A DNA stretch of 64,000 nt, from NCBI RefSeq assembly GCF_907164915.1, contig NC_061863.1:35995382-36059381 (forward strand). Reading direction: 5' to 3'. Both the position numbers and the translations under genes were made by a program. This DNA is from Impatiens glandulifera (Eukaryota > Streptophyta > Magnoliopsida > Ericales > Balsaminaceae). The notes beneath the pieces were generated by a model. It did no database searches, was not told the DNA's origin, and saw only the letters and a list, made by a program, of their open reading frames with translations. Below are positions 1 to 9,985 of the stretch, one piece after another (the first letter of the stretch is position 1; the number at the start of each line of letters is the position of its first letter).

Positions 1-525
1 GATGATCCAGGACCAGTTTACCGGTGTCCCGACCGTGATGGCAATCATCATTTCGAAAATTCTCTCGGTATAGTAGTAGCTCTTCTCTCTACCCAGAACA
101 GACTTTCCCATAATCTCACACAGAATCTGGTATTTGTGAGAAAGTTGACTCTTAGCACCTCAGGGCTTAACCGGGATGTTGGAGTTGGAGAACCAATGAC
201 ACATCTCTTCAATGGTCACTGGGGAGTAAGTGAGGTCGGTTACCCCTTCAGTGGGTAAACCGCAATATTTAGCGAAATCCGTCTCGCTGAATAGGAATGA
301 TTGACCGTAGACCCGTTCCACGATAATGTCTCGGTGCACTTCTTTTGCCGTTTCGAAGAACTCATCGACTACCAAGTAGTCGATGATAAATATGTTCTCC
401 AAGAACCTTCTTAGCTCGCTTCTTTCAACGGCTAAGAACATATCTTTGATGTCGTGATCTTCATATTGATATATAGAATTGAAATCAGCCAGCAGGATCT
501 TCTTGGTGAGTGGATCAGAGTTCAT
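1..525 (-). pseudogene. retroelement-associated ORF downstream of copia pol, 5' part, broken by a stop
   Basis: An ATG at 525-523 opens a 121-codon frame that ends at a TGA at 162-160. The same frame then stays open to the window edge, so the stop looks like a nonsense mutation in a longer protein that continues beyond position 1. The N-terminal part contains acidic stretches and the segment LRRFLENIFIIDYL followed by CGLPTEGVTDL. From memory, proteins of this type (a residue pattern LRGFL, later LPTDGLTDL) are abundant in Gesneriaceae annotations and travel with LTR retrotransposons; I know no function for them. It lies on the same strand as the copia gag-pol, about 0.7 kb beyond the RNase H end, and has its own TATA box. 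It could alternatively belong to a different element adjoining the copia copy. Confidence 0.55.
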
Positions 526-600
526 GTTCTTGTGATAGGTTTAGTTCAAGAGATTTTGTGAATAGTGAATTTGTGAAGTGTTGTGAAGGATGAAGGGTTG

Positions 601-608
601 TTTATATA
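601..608 (-). promoter_or_regulatory. TATA box of the ORF at 525
   Basis: On the minus strand the sequence reads TATATAAA at 608-601, 76 bases before the ATG at 525. The intervening leader is C/A-rich with repeated TTCACAA, as is usual for a plant 5' untranslated leader. This suggests the downstream ORF is expressed from its own promoter and not as part of the pol transcript. Confidence 0.5.
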
Positions 609-1236
609 GCCAGGGGTTCGGCTATGTTAGTAAGTTAAGCATGCTTCGTGATGTCATTGGTTAATTAATAGGGTTTAACTTGTTGAAGTGTATAATATTT
701 ATTTCCAATGCAAAATTAATCATTACTGAAGATTTTCATGTTGACAATAAATCTATTGACAAGATGTTAGTCTCCCTCTCTTGATGATGGACACGTGTCG
801 TCATCTCGATTGAGGTATACTATTTTATTAATTATAGGCTTCATTTCTCAAGGTGTGCATGAAAACGCGGTTAGCCGTCCCAAGTTAACCGAAAAAGTTC
901 AGTTTACCGAAACCATGATGCATTTTTACTAATTGGTTTTCCGTGACCGGTTTTAGTTGGATATCTTATTCCGGTGTGAAGAAATATTGAATCACATTAA
1001 CATTTGTTCAGCTTTGGATTAAGTTTATCCATTTTACCAAGTCATTTGAACCGCTTAGTATGTATACATGTGGTTTGATATTATGAAGTTATCAGGCATA
1101 ACCGGAGACTTCCACCCGGTTGGCATCCTTGAATGTTTAATGTCCTATTGGGATACGGTTTGAAAAGCGAGAGCTTCTCCCTGAACACATACCCCGGTTT
1201 TTCATGATAATGTATGTAGACAGCATGTATGGATGA
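609..1236 (-). other. non-coding stretch between copia pol and the downstream ORF
   Basis: No coding potential seen. Many CCGG/CCGGTT tetranucleotides (for example around 940-960 and 1100-1125) give it a composition unlike the AT-rich flanks and like the rest of the element. I could not place a 3' LTR or a polypurine tract here with confidence. Confidence 0.4.
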
Positions 1237-2916
1237 TTATGGTATAAGTTGCTTGCTATCAGTAAGTCCTAAAATATTTCTGAAATGAGAGAACTTAGCT
1301 TCTTGTAGCGGTTTAGTGAAGATGTCAGCCACTTGCTGCTCAATTGAGACGTATTCCAACCGGATGTGCTTTTGTTGAACATGCTCCCGGATGAAATGAT
1401 GTCTTATGTCAATGTGTTTCGTTCTTGAGTGCAACACCCATTTGTATGTGATCGTTATTGCACTGGTGTTGTCACAGAATATTGGCAATTCTTCAACTAT
1501 TACGCCAAAGTCTCTTAGTTGCTGTTGGATCTATAGTAGTTGTGCACAACAGCTTCCGGCTGCTATGTACTCTGCATCTGCGATTGATGTTGCAACTGAG
1601 GTTTGCTTCTTGTTGTTCCATGAGACAAGTCGGTCTCTCAGAAATTGGCAAGTCCCACTTGTACTCTTTCTATCGATTTTGCAGTCTGCGTAGTCTGCAT
1701 CCGAGTAACTGATTATATTGAAACTTGAATCTTTTTGGTACCAAAGTCCCACATCTTGAGTCCATTTCAGATACTTTAAGATCCTTTTAGCCACGGTGTA
1801 GTGTGGTTGCTTTGGATTTGCTTGAAATCTCCCGCATACTCCGACCGCAAACAGGATGTCCGGTCGGCTGCCTATTAGGTAGAGCAGAGATTCAATCATT
1901 CCTCGATATGCTATGATGTCGACGGCTTGACCATCATCATCTTTGTCTAGCTTTACGGAAGAGTTCATCGGTGTAGCCGCCTCAGCACATGTATCCATTC
2001 CAAATTTCTTCAACAGTTCGGCTGTGTACTTTGGTTGGCTTATAAACGTTCTGGTTTCGATCTGCTTAACCTGAAGCCCTAGGAAGAAACTCAGTTCTCC
2101 CATCATACTCATTTGAAATTTGTCAGTCATCATTTTTGAGAATTTATCACATAACTTTGGATCGGTCGATCCGAATATAATATCATCAACATAAATTTGA
2201 ACAAGTAATATGTGTTCCTTTTTCTCAAATTTAAAAAGAGTTTTATCTACTGAACCTATTGTAAATTTGTGATCAAATAAGAATTGTGTTAATGTATCAT
2301 ACCAGGCTCTTAGAGCCTGTTTCAAACCGTAAAGGGCTTTATTTAGCCGGTAAACATTGTTTTCGTATTCTGAATTTTTGAAACCTGGAGGTTGATTAAC
2401 ATACACCTCTTCATTTACTTTACCGTTTAGAAAAGCGCTTTTAACATCCATTTGAAAGACTTTGAAATTTTTGAAAGCTGCAAATGCTAGAAATATTCTA
2501 ATGGCCTCAAGTCTAGCTACAGGAGAGAATGATTCTTCAAAATCAATGTCTTCTTCCTGTTTATAGCCTTGAGCCATTAACCGGGCATTGTTCCTCGTAA
2601 CTAAACTGTCTTCATTGAGTTTATTCCTAAATACCCATCGTGTTCCTATAACCGGTTTGTTTTTCGGTCTAGGAACTAGGTACCAGACTTTATTTCTCTC
2701 AAACTCGTTTAGTTCCTCTTGCATTGCTAGGATCCAATCGGGATCTGACAACGCTTCATCTACCTTTTTCGGCTCAATTTGTGATATGAAAGCTGAGTTT
2801 TCATAGTGTTCCAAATTTTGTTGCCTAGTTCGGACGGGTGAGGATATGTTACCTATTACTAGTTCAAGAGGATGATTTGTGTTCCTTATGAGGTTTATCC
2901 GAGACGTGTCTTCCAA
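1237..2916 (-). pseudogene. copia reverse transcriptase and RNase H
   Basis: The open segment 2916-1531 contains the copia reverse transcriptase: [10 protein letters not shown] near its start, [12 protein letters not shown] with the first catalytic Asp, and YVDDIIFGS with the paired catalytic Asp, all intact. RNase H follows, with [17 protein letters not shown] and DAEYIAA. A TAG at 1533-1531 stands where the family has Trp, and the same frame continues from 1530 to 1237 with CDNTSAI, HSRTKHIDIRHHFIRE and ADIFTKPL, the normal end of copia pol. So this segment is broken by one nonsense codon only and is otherwise well kept, suggesting fairly recent decay. The 5' side shifts frame near 2900-3120. 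Confidence 0.9.
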
Positions 2917-3122
2917 GCGTTCGGTTGGCTGATCAAGGTTAGACTAATCGGTAGGCTGAACAGAGTCAGACCGACCGATTTCTTCAGTTGAAACTGAAGA
3001 GTCAACTTTCTGCGGTAAAGCAGCTTGATCAGGCTGAGGTTCAGCATCAACCGCTTGATCATTAACAAATCGTCTATAAACCGGAACCTCATCTTCATCA
3101 TCAGAATAGATATTGAAATTTT

Positions 3123-4030
3123 TTATTCTGTTATGAAGGTCGAAGGGTAATGGCGTAATGCAGTATTTCGTTCAACCGATTCATCAAAAACAACGTGAGA
3201 TGTTTCTTCAACTATTAAAGTTCTAGTATTATAGATTCTATATGTTTTACTTACAGCTGAATATCCCAACATTATTCCTTCATCGGATTTAGCATCAAAA
3301 GCGGTCAAATAATTTTTGCCGTTGATGTGAACAAAACATTTACTACCAAAAATTCTAAAATAACGTATGTTTGGAATTCTATCATAGTATATCTCAAAAG
3401 GAGTTTTAGAAAAACGTTTAGTTTCTAGAGACCGGTTTTGAGTATAACATGCAGTGTTGATAGCCTCGGCCCAAAATTTTTGAGCAATACCCGAATCGGC
3501 TATCATTGACCTTGTAGCTTCCTTGAGAGTTCGGTTTCTTCTCTCAGCCAGACCGTTTTGTTGAGGAGTTCTGGCACTAGAAAACTCGTGTCTAATACCG
3601 GAATCATCAAGAAAAGTAGTTAAATTGTTGTTTGTAAATTCGGTTCCTCTATCACTTCTGATTTTGTTTACCCGAATAGATTTTTCATTTTGTATTCTCA
3701 AAATCAGTTTAATCAGGTTTGGTGTTGCTTGATTTTTAGAAGCTAAAAATATTACCCAAGTAAATTTAGAATAATCATCAACAACTACCATAGTATATTG
3801 CATGCCTCCTAGGCTTGTTACTCTAACCGGACCAAACAAATCTATATGCAAGAGTTCTAAACATCGTTCGGATTGATTATTTCCTTTACTTTTGAAAGAG
3901 GACTTTATTTGTTTACCCATTTGACATTCAACACATACTTTATCTTTTGAAAACTTGACATTTGGAAAACCGTAAACTAATTACCTAGAACATATGAAGT
4001 TTATTGTTTTGAAGTTCAAATGGTTTAGCC
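3123..4030 (-). pseudogene. copia integrase
   Basis: The open segment 3920-3123 holds the DDE core: LLHIDLFGP with the first Asp, IRSDRGTEF with the second, and NGLAERRNRTLKEA with the Glu, then the FGSKCFVHI and EGIMLGYS motifs of the C-terminal part. Upstream, at about 4030-3921, the frame continues through the zinc-binding region (NHLNFKTI, then CVEC just before 3920) but is cut by a TAA near 3980. Integrase inserts the cDNA copy into host DNA. All three acidic catalytic residues are still present. Confidence 0.88.
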
Positions 4031-4037
4031 GTTTGTG

Positions 4038-4440
4038 TCAGAGCCAGTTTGGGTCATTTCCAGCTATCATGCATACAGGATTTTCAAACTTAGTTTTCCA
4101 ATCAACTTTGTAAATGTTTCCCATTCGGTTTCCGGTTAGTAAAATATCATTTTGATGATTTTTAACTAAGCATGCACTTTTATGAAACTCAACTTTGTAT
4201 CCTACATCGCACATTTGACTAATGCTTAACAGGTTGAAATGCAAGTTTTCTACAAATAATACATTATTTATAGACAGGTTACCATGGACAATCTTACCCT
4301 TGTCCACAGTTCTACCTTTTGAGTTGTCACCAAATGTGATAAATGCTCCGGTTTCATAAGTGATATTTGCTAGTAGTCCGTTGTTACCGGTCATGTATCT
4401 TGAACATCCACTGTCTAGATATCATTCCGAGTTTCTTAGC
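4038..4440 (-). pseudogene. copia protease end and pre-integrase segment
   Basis: The protease signature DSGCSRYMTG lies at about 4415-4386 on the minus strand, followed by a segment with FGDNSKG, GNLSINNVLFVENLHFNLLS and the pre-integrase domain to about 4038. The family normally has Trp-Tyr-Leu before the catalytic Asp; here a TGA at 4424-4422 occupies the Trp position. The protease would cut the gag-pol polyprotein. The next frame (integrase) is reached after another disruption near 4030. Confidence 0.8.
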
Positions 4441-4497
4441 CGGTTGCTTCTCCTAACCTGCAAAAAAGAAATATTTACACATTTTTGGTACCCACGT

Positions 4498-5407
4498 TCA
4501 GTTGGGTCCGTGGTTGATTAGTCCATTTGGGATCCAGACTTGGATGAGTCGGATCATTTTCCCGGTAATGGTTCTTATGGTATTTGGCTTAACTTCTTGC
4601 TCTTTGCTCAAAAATGTCTTATATCGTGGTGATGAATAGTTTTGAGGTGCACTTGTTTTGTTTCGTTTATCTTCTGACCGGTTGGCTTTCCTTCTATCAG
4701 GATGAAGCCATTTTTCCGATTCGGTTGGACTTACATATTTTAGTTCCGATTTTATGACAGTTTCTGCCTCATTCTTGGTTGAAGAGCTCTTGACAAATCT
4801 TACGAAAGGAAGATTATCTTTTGTGAGTTTCATCCCGTTAGAGTGATTTGATTTGTTTGATTTGTTTTTTTTTGTATCCAATACCAAATTTACATTTATG
4901 GTGCCTCTTATACTTGCACATCCGATTTACGGCTTCACGGGATCTTTCCCAAGCAGCCGTAATGTACTATGTTCGTTCATTTTCTTTAGTTACCGGTTGA
5001 ACTATCTCCTCATTTTCTAAGGATAGTTTAACCGGTTCATATACTGTGGTTTCGCATGGCTCACCAGCGGTACTACTTGACTCTACGGTTTTATGTTCCA
5101 CCCGAGTCGGTATATAAGCAGATATGTTTCTGAACTCAGCGACCATTTCGTTGAGTGCAGAAATCAGATATTTCTTAGTAAATTCATCAGAAGAAAAATC
5201 AAATACCTCTTCGTCGTTTGCCATGAAGCATGTTACTCTCTCTTCATCATTCTCATTATCGGAGTACGCCCATTCACTTCCACCGTCGGATGCGATGAGT
5301 GCCTTTTGTATTTCTTTTCCTTCATCGGCTTGCTGGTTATCATTCCTTCGGTAATCGTTCCTTTGGTTGTCATTTCTCCGGTAATCGTTCCCTTGATAGT
5401 TGTTGCC
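4498..5407 (-). pseudogene. copia gag-protease linker, frame-shifted
   Basis: Three partly overlapping minus-strand segments (about 5517-5233, 5224-4967 and 4887-4498) in different frames join gag to protease. They are rich in Lys, Asn, Thr and Glu with no motif I recognise beyond low-complexity repeats around 5440-5330. This is typical of the poorly conserved linker in copia polyproteins. No function assigned. Confidence 0.55.
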
Positions 5408-6037
5408 CTAGTAATTGTTTTCCGGTTTTCGATCGTCTCTTCTTGGTTTCCTACATTCTGACCTGAAATGTTCAAAATCATCACAGTTATAACATCTTTT
5501 ATTTGATTTATCAACATAATTATAATTAAAAATTTTGTTAGATGGTGGTTGGTTCTTCTTCATGAATCTCCCGAATTTCTGAGCCAGCATTGCCATCACA
5601 TCTTCATTGATTTGGTCAGCGTTTTTGACTGAAACTGGAGCGGTTGATACATGGACCACCGGTTCCACCGATGTAACCAGAGCTCTGGTTACGGTTGACG
5701 TAGATGTCTCATCTTCGATCCGAGACTTGATCTCGAACTCATATGCTTTTAGATCTTCAAACACATCATGCAGCTTCATCTGCCCGAGATTGCTTGACTC
5801 CCTCATCACCATGGTCTTGATATCCCATGTGCTCGGAAGTGATCTTAATGCTTTGATAATTACCTCCCGGTTATCGTATCTTTTTCCGAGTGTTTGCAGC
5901 TCGTTGACCATGCTAGTAAACCGATTGCTGAACTCTTTCATGTTTTCTCCCGGTTTCATCCTGATGTTCTCATATTTTTGAGTAGCCACCAAGATACTTA
6001 ATTTACTGAGTAAAGTTTTACTCATAAAAACAAACAT
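5408..6037 (-). pseudogene. copia gag, N-terminally truncated
   Basis: The frame starting at 6037 matches the C-terminal half of the UBN2-type gag: MKEFSNRFTSMVNELQTLG, then LRSLPSTWDIK, then a zinc knuckle CYNCDDFEHFRSEC with the spacing C-x2-C-x4-H-x4-C near 5490-5450. The Gly usual before the His-side hydrophobic residue is Glu here. About 100 residues normally found before ILVATQKYENIRM are missing, so the ATG at 6037 is probably not the original start; the element was cut at this point. Confidence 0.85.
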
Positions 6038-6129
6038 TGGCTCTTATTCTAGGCTTAATTGCTCTTACAACAAATAAATAAGAATATTTTCATTTTTGAA
6101 TTAGATCAACTATATTCATGACATAAATA

Positions 6130-6845
6130 TGTTAGAATTAAACTAATTTCATTAATTAAATGGAAATGATATTTAGGTAAATAAAATTCACACTAAATTC
6201 AAATGTGAATTAATGGTGAAATTTAATCCAAATAAAATTTACACCAAATTCAAATTTGAGTTATTTGTAAAATTTAATCCAAATGAAATTCATATCAAAT
6301 TCAAATGTGAATTAAGGTGAAATTAATTCAAATGAAATTCACACCAAATTCAATGTGAATTAAGGTAAAATTTAATCCAAACAAAAATGAATTGGTTAAT
6401 TGTTACAATTAATATTAATGTCTTGAATGAGGTAATTAACAAATGTTGTTATTTGTAATTGTAACTACAAAATACTTATTTTTGGATGTAACTTGCAAGG
6501 ATAATGAAAAGACAAGCAAGGATAACTATTGATGGATGAATTAGTGGACGTTGGATTAAAAAATTGATTAACGGTTTTAGAGTTTAATTTTCAACTATAA
6601 ATATCATTTCACGTTGTATTTCTCTCTACACATGATCTTATCATTTCTAACTCTATAATTCTAAAAATCTTTCCTTATCTTTGTGAGTGTTCTTCGAGTT
6701 TCTTGACTCAACCAATTCTGTGCAAAACCCGGTGATTGTGATTCAAGTACTTTTGTCTAGTTCGTTGTTGTAGTGGTTTTTTGTGCTAAATCATTACAGA
6801 TTTCGTTGTACCCTAGAAAATAGTCACCGACAAAACTCTCCAACA
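6130..6845 (+). mobile_element. probable solo LTR
   Basis: The block starts TGTTAGAATT and ends CTCTCCAACA, so its ends form a short inverted TGTT/AACA as in LTRs. A TATAAATA at 6596-6603 would separate U3 from R in the plus orientation. The left third holds four imperfect copies of a roughly 50-bp unit. No 5-bp target-site duplication is evident (AAATA before, CAAAT after), so ends may be off by a few bases, or flanks were rearranged. It is in the opposite orientation to the copia coding region beside it, so it is probably not that element's own LTR. Confidence 0.5.
6183..6381. repeat. four tandem copies of a ~50-bp unit inside the LTR-like block
   Basis: Each unit contains AAATTCACACCAAATTCAAA, then GTGAATTAAGGTG, then AAATTTAATCCAAAT with small differences. 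The copies run head to tail from about 6183 to 6381. Confidence 0.75.
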
Positions 6846-8027
6846 CAAATGGAAGGCGATGAAACTTTTTTAAGGGAACTGTGATTTCATGGGTTTCGAA
6901 GCAAATAAGAAGACTTTTCTTCATCTCATTAAATAATCTATTATATATGTTATGTTATCATTGAATTGTATTAATATAATATTTACGTGTAATTGTTACG
7001 AGATAAGATTACCAACAATATATATGCTCTTTTAAATTCGGTTGTAGTCTATTTATGTATACCTAATAACGGTACTGAGAATATAAACCGTTGAAACTAA
7101 TCAATTCACTAATGTAACTAATTTTCGGTTTTAATTTAATAATCACAACTAAAGACATTTTATAAAATAATTAAGATATGATAACAAAATTGATGATAGA
7201 AGAGAAAAAAAAATGACACAAAACATTAAAAATTTGAACAAAAATATGTTTCCCAACAAATTATGAGTGTGTAAATTCTCAAGAAGAGCGATGAGATCCA
7301 CGACCAACTCCACCTACTTTTCAGAACAAATCTTAAAAATCGTCATTATAATAGCATCATGAGTAATACACATCGGACTACTACGATTCAATATTGAATG
7401 TACAATGATTTCTTTTCAATCAGACCATACGCATCAAAAAATAATTGGGATTGTTACCCAAAATTAAGATATGTCTTATCAGTCGCCTAAGTTCAAACTT
7501 TCAGCAACTACTTAAAAACACGGGCATCATTTAATTATTTTCAATCAATACTCCACAAGAATTTCATATATGAACCATCACTACCGACAATACTAAAGGT
7601 GAGACGTCGATTCACCTCCAGACACTATAACAACTAGTCATAATATAATATTATTTTTTCATTCACGCGTCATGTAAAGAATTTCATTATTATTCATAAT
7701 GCTCCACCGAAATAACGAAATTTTTGATCGGATATATTTTATACTCTCAATACAAATCATAAGAAACAACTTATAAACAAATAAATGTGACAATGTCAAA
7801 TAGGAAAAATATCAATGTCTTGACCTGGCATATGGACACAAATTTATGACATCAACCAAAGACATTGTTCCATAAAAAATAAAAATAAAAAGCATATAAC
7901 AAGGCTTATAGGAGAAATTATAGATATTGCAGTCGAGAGCATCACTTAAAGCTTGTTTGGTCTTATTTTTTTTTGGATTTTGTCTAAGAAAACTTTGTAA
8001 AATAATTTTTTTGGACAAAAATACTCA
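6846..8027. other. AT-rich spacer
   Basis: No conserved coding or RNA signal seen. Short open frames here have low-complexity content only. Confidence 0.5.
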
Positions 8028-8063
8028 TTCGCGTCACGCGATGCATGAATCGCGTGACGCGAA
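8028..8063. repeat. perfect GC-rich palindrome, 15-bp arms
   Basis: TTCGCGTCACGCGAT at 8028-8042 is the exact reverse complement of 8049-8063, with a 6-base loop. It stands out by several CpG sites in a strongly AT-rich spacer. The core GTGACGCG occurs again at 8099-8106. Confidence 0.85.
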
Positions 8064-8106
8064 AAGATGACCCGATAATATTTGAAAAAAATACCTTGTG
8101 TGACGC

Positions 8107-8146
8107 GATAATATTTGCAAAAATGACGTCGTGTGCAAATATTATC
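8107..8146. repeat. inverted repeat, 13-bp arms
   Basis: GATAATATTTGCA at 8107-8119 is exactly repeated in inverse at 8134-8146. A third copy of its core (GATAATATTTG) lies at about 8074-8084, so this and the palindrome at 8028 may be parts of one decayed element. Confidence 0.7.
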
Positions 8147-8721
8147 AGATCATCCTTTTGCCACGCAACCGAATAAATATTTTCATTTTTAAACAAACCG
8201 AAAAGGTCATTTTTATTCATTGTCAAATTTGTCCCCACCTTTGCCTTATCTAAAGAACTTTTCATATTATTTATATTATTATTTTTCCTTTGTCCCTTTC
8301 TTTCAATATCATTAATTCGGGTCAATATAATTAATTCCGATTGGGTTGGTTTGATGACACGTTCATGCAATGATAAATAAGCTCGTGCATGGAGCATATA
8401 AAAATATAATTTATTAAGTTTTTCAATTTTATATAAAATAGGTAGACTTTAATTTTTTAGTTCATTTTGCACATATTCCATTGCATATATATTATATATG
8501 GTTCAAAAAGAGAATAATATGTCTTGTTCAGGAGGTGTTACATGCCCAGATAGAATATTATATTGGTATAATCCCCCAAAACCCCATCCCAGTACTTTAT
8601 GACCAATATCCTTATAAACGTTTAATTTATCTTCTTTTTTTATAATTTTGCATATGGGTGAATTTTAAATATGAGTTCAAATAAATAATTGTTATGCAAG
8701 TGTTTCTTAATGGAGTGGATT

Positions 8722-9004
8722 CAGGCCGGCCCTGGGATAAGCTCGGCAAGCCCTCGGGTTAGGGCAACCCACTCCCAAGGGCAGCCCATTTGTTAAAAAT
8801 ATCAAAATATTCAGTTATATTTATTGTAAATTTAAACATAAAATGGTTGTAACTTGGTGGTTCAATGTGAGTTGTTATGGGTTCAAAACTCACCATAATT
8901 TATTTATTTTTTAACAATTTTTAAAACTAGACTTAGGGCAACCAAAAGTATATCGAACTTTTTCTACCGAGGCTAGGGGAGCCCAAACCTCGGGACCGGC
9001 TCTG
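8722..9004. mobile_element. non-autonomous hAT-type element (MITE), 283 bp
   Basis: The ends are CAGGCCGGCCC and, read inversely, CAGAGCCGGTCC, fitting hAT termini of the form CAGnGCCGG. The flanks AGTGGATT (8714-8721) and GGTGGATT (9005-9012) agree at 7 of 8 bases, as expected for a slightly decayed 8-bp hAT target-site duplication. No coding sequence inside. It cannot move by itself. Confidence 0.8.
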
Positions 9005-9716
9005 GGTGGATTGATGGTGTTATACTGCTATCCTGCCCTTGACTTTGTCACTTGACATGAATAATTAAACATACATTTTAAAAATTAAACATGAAAAAAC
9101 TTAGAATAACCTCATTAAATATTTTATTTCTTTTTGTCATTTTTTTAATAAACATGATTTCATTTAAACATAAACACCAAATCCAATAATATAAAGTGCT
9201 TAAGTGACAAATGTTTTATAGATTAAAAGTCTTAAGATTCTATCCATACTAAAAATACTATAACTTAAAAAGCATCATATTAGGCTACTAACCACCAGAG
9301 AATAAATCTGGGTTACAAAACAAACAAAATTTGTTTTTTTGTAAGATTATAAAATGAAACATTTAAAGAAAAGGAAATATAGAATATATAGCATATGATT
9401 CAACAAATGACATGGATCAAATTATTTTTCGTATCCATTAATTAATAATGCATGTATAATTTTAATTTTTGTCAAAAAGTTCGGGATAAATACATTGACA
9501 ATAATTGGGTTATATTCTTCCAGCTAAATTATTTTGTGTTGTTATGCAATAAAATGGTTGTCATTTATTTGTGAAAGAGTTGTGATTTTCCTTTCCCAAT
9601 CAAGATGGTAATATATTAGATTGTGGAATTATTTTACCTATTAACCATAAAAGTTAGAAAAAATTTTAACTATGCTGGCAATGCTGCAAACAAATCCAAT
9701 CAAGATTTTTAATACT

Positions 9717-9719
<3 letters not shown>

Positions 9720-9755
<36 letters not shown>
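9720..9755. repeat. TA microsatellite
   Basis: Uninterrupted alternating TA for about 36 bp. Confidence 0.95.
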
Positions 9756-9759
<4 letters not shown>

Positions 9760-9985
9760 TGGGGACTAATGGGAGATCGGGGTCGATTTTTTGTTTTTCT
9801 TTTTAATTTTTTTTTTCACTGGATCAGATTAAATGATTAAGCTTTAATTAATTTATTCTGGAATATATATATGGGACTAATGGAGAGATTGGGTCCATTT
9901 TTTGATTTTCTTTTCAATTTTTTTTCCCTGACCAGATTAAACAATTGAGCCTTAATTGTTTTGTTCTGTACGATTAAGTTAACAA
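9756..9985. repeat. direct duplication of a ~110-bp unit
   Basis: Two adjacent diverged copies, about 9760-9865 and 9870-9980. Both contain GGGACTAATGG, then GAGAT or GAGATT, a T-rich tract, then CAGATTAAA and TTTAATT/CTTAATT followed by TTCTG. Confidence 0.7.

Larger units (their letters stand above)
1237..6037 (-). mobile_element. decayed Ty1/copia LTR retrotransposon, gag to RNase H
   Basis: The minus strand carries, in order, gag with a CCHC knuckle, an aspartic protease motif, integrase, reverse transcriptase and RNase H. Integrase before reverse transcriptase is the copia order. The coding region is spread over all three minus-strand frames with several stops, so it is dead. Its 5' side is cut: gag lacks its usual N-terminal part and no matching 5' LTR or primer binding site follows at higher coordinates; a different LTR-like sequence begins at 6130. 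The 3' LTR was not identified. Confidence 0.9.

Noticed and set aside
7984..8397. 137-codon minus-strand ORF
   Set aside because: Runs across the palindromes and simple sequence, with low-complexity composition and no known domain; chance ORF.
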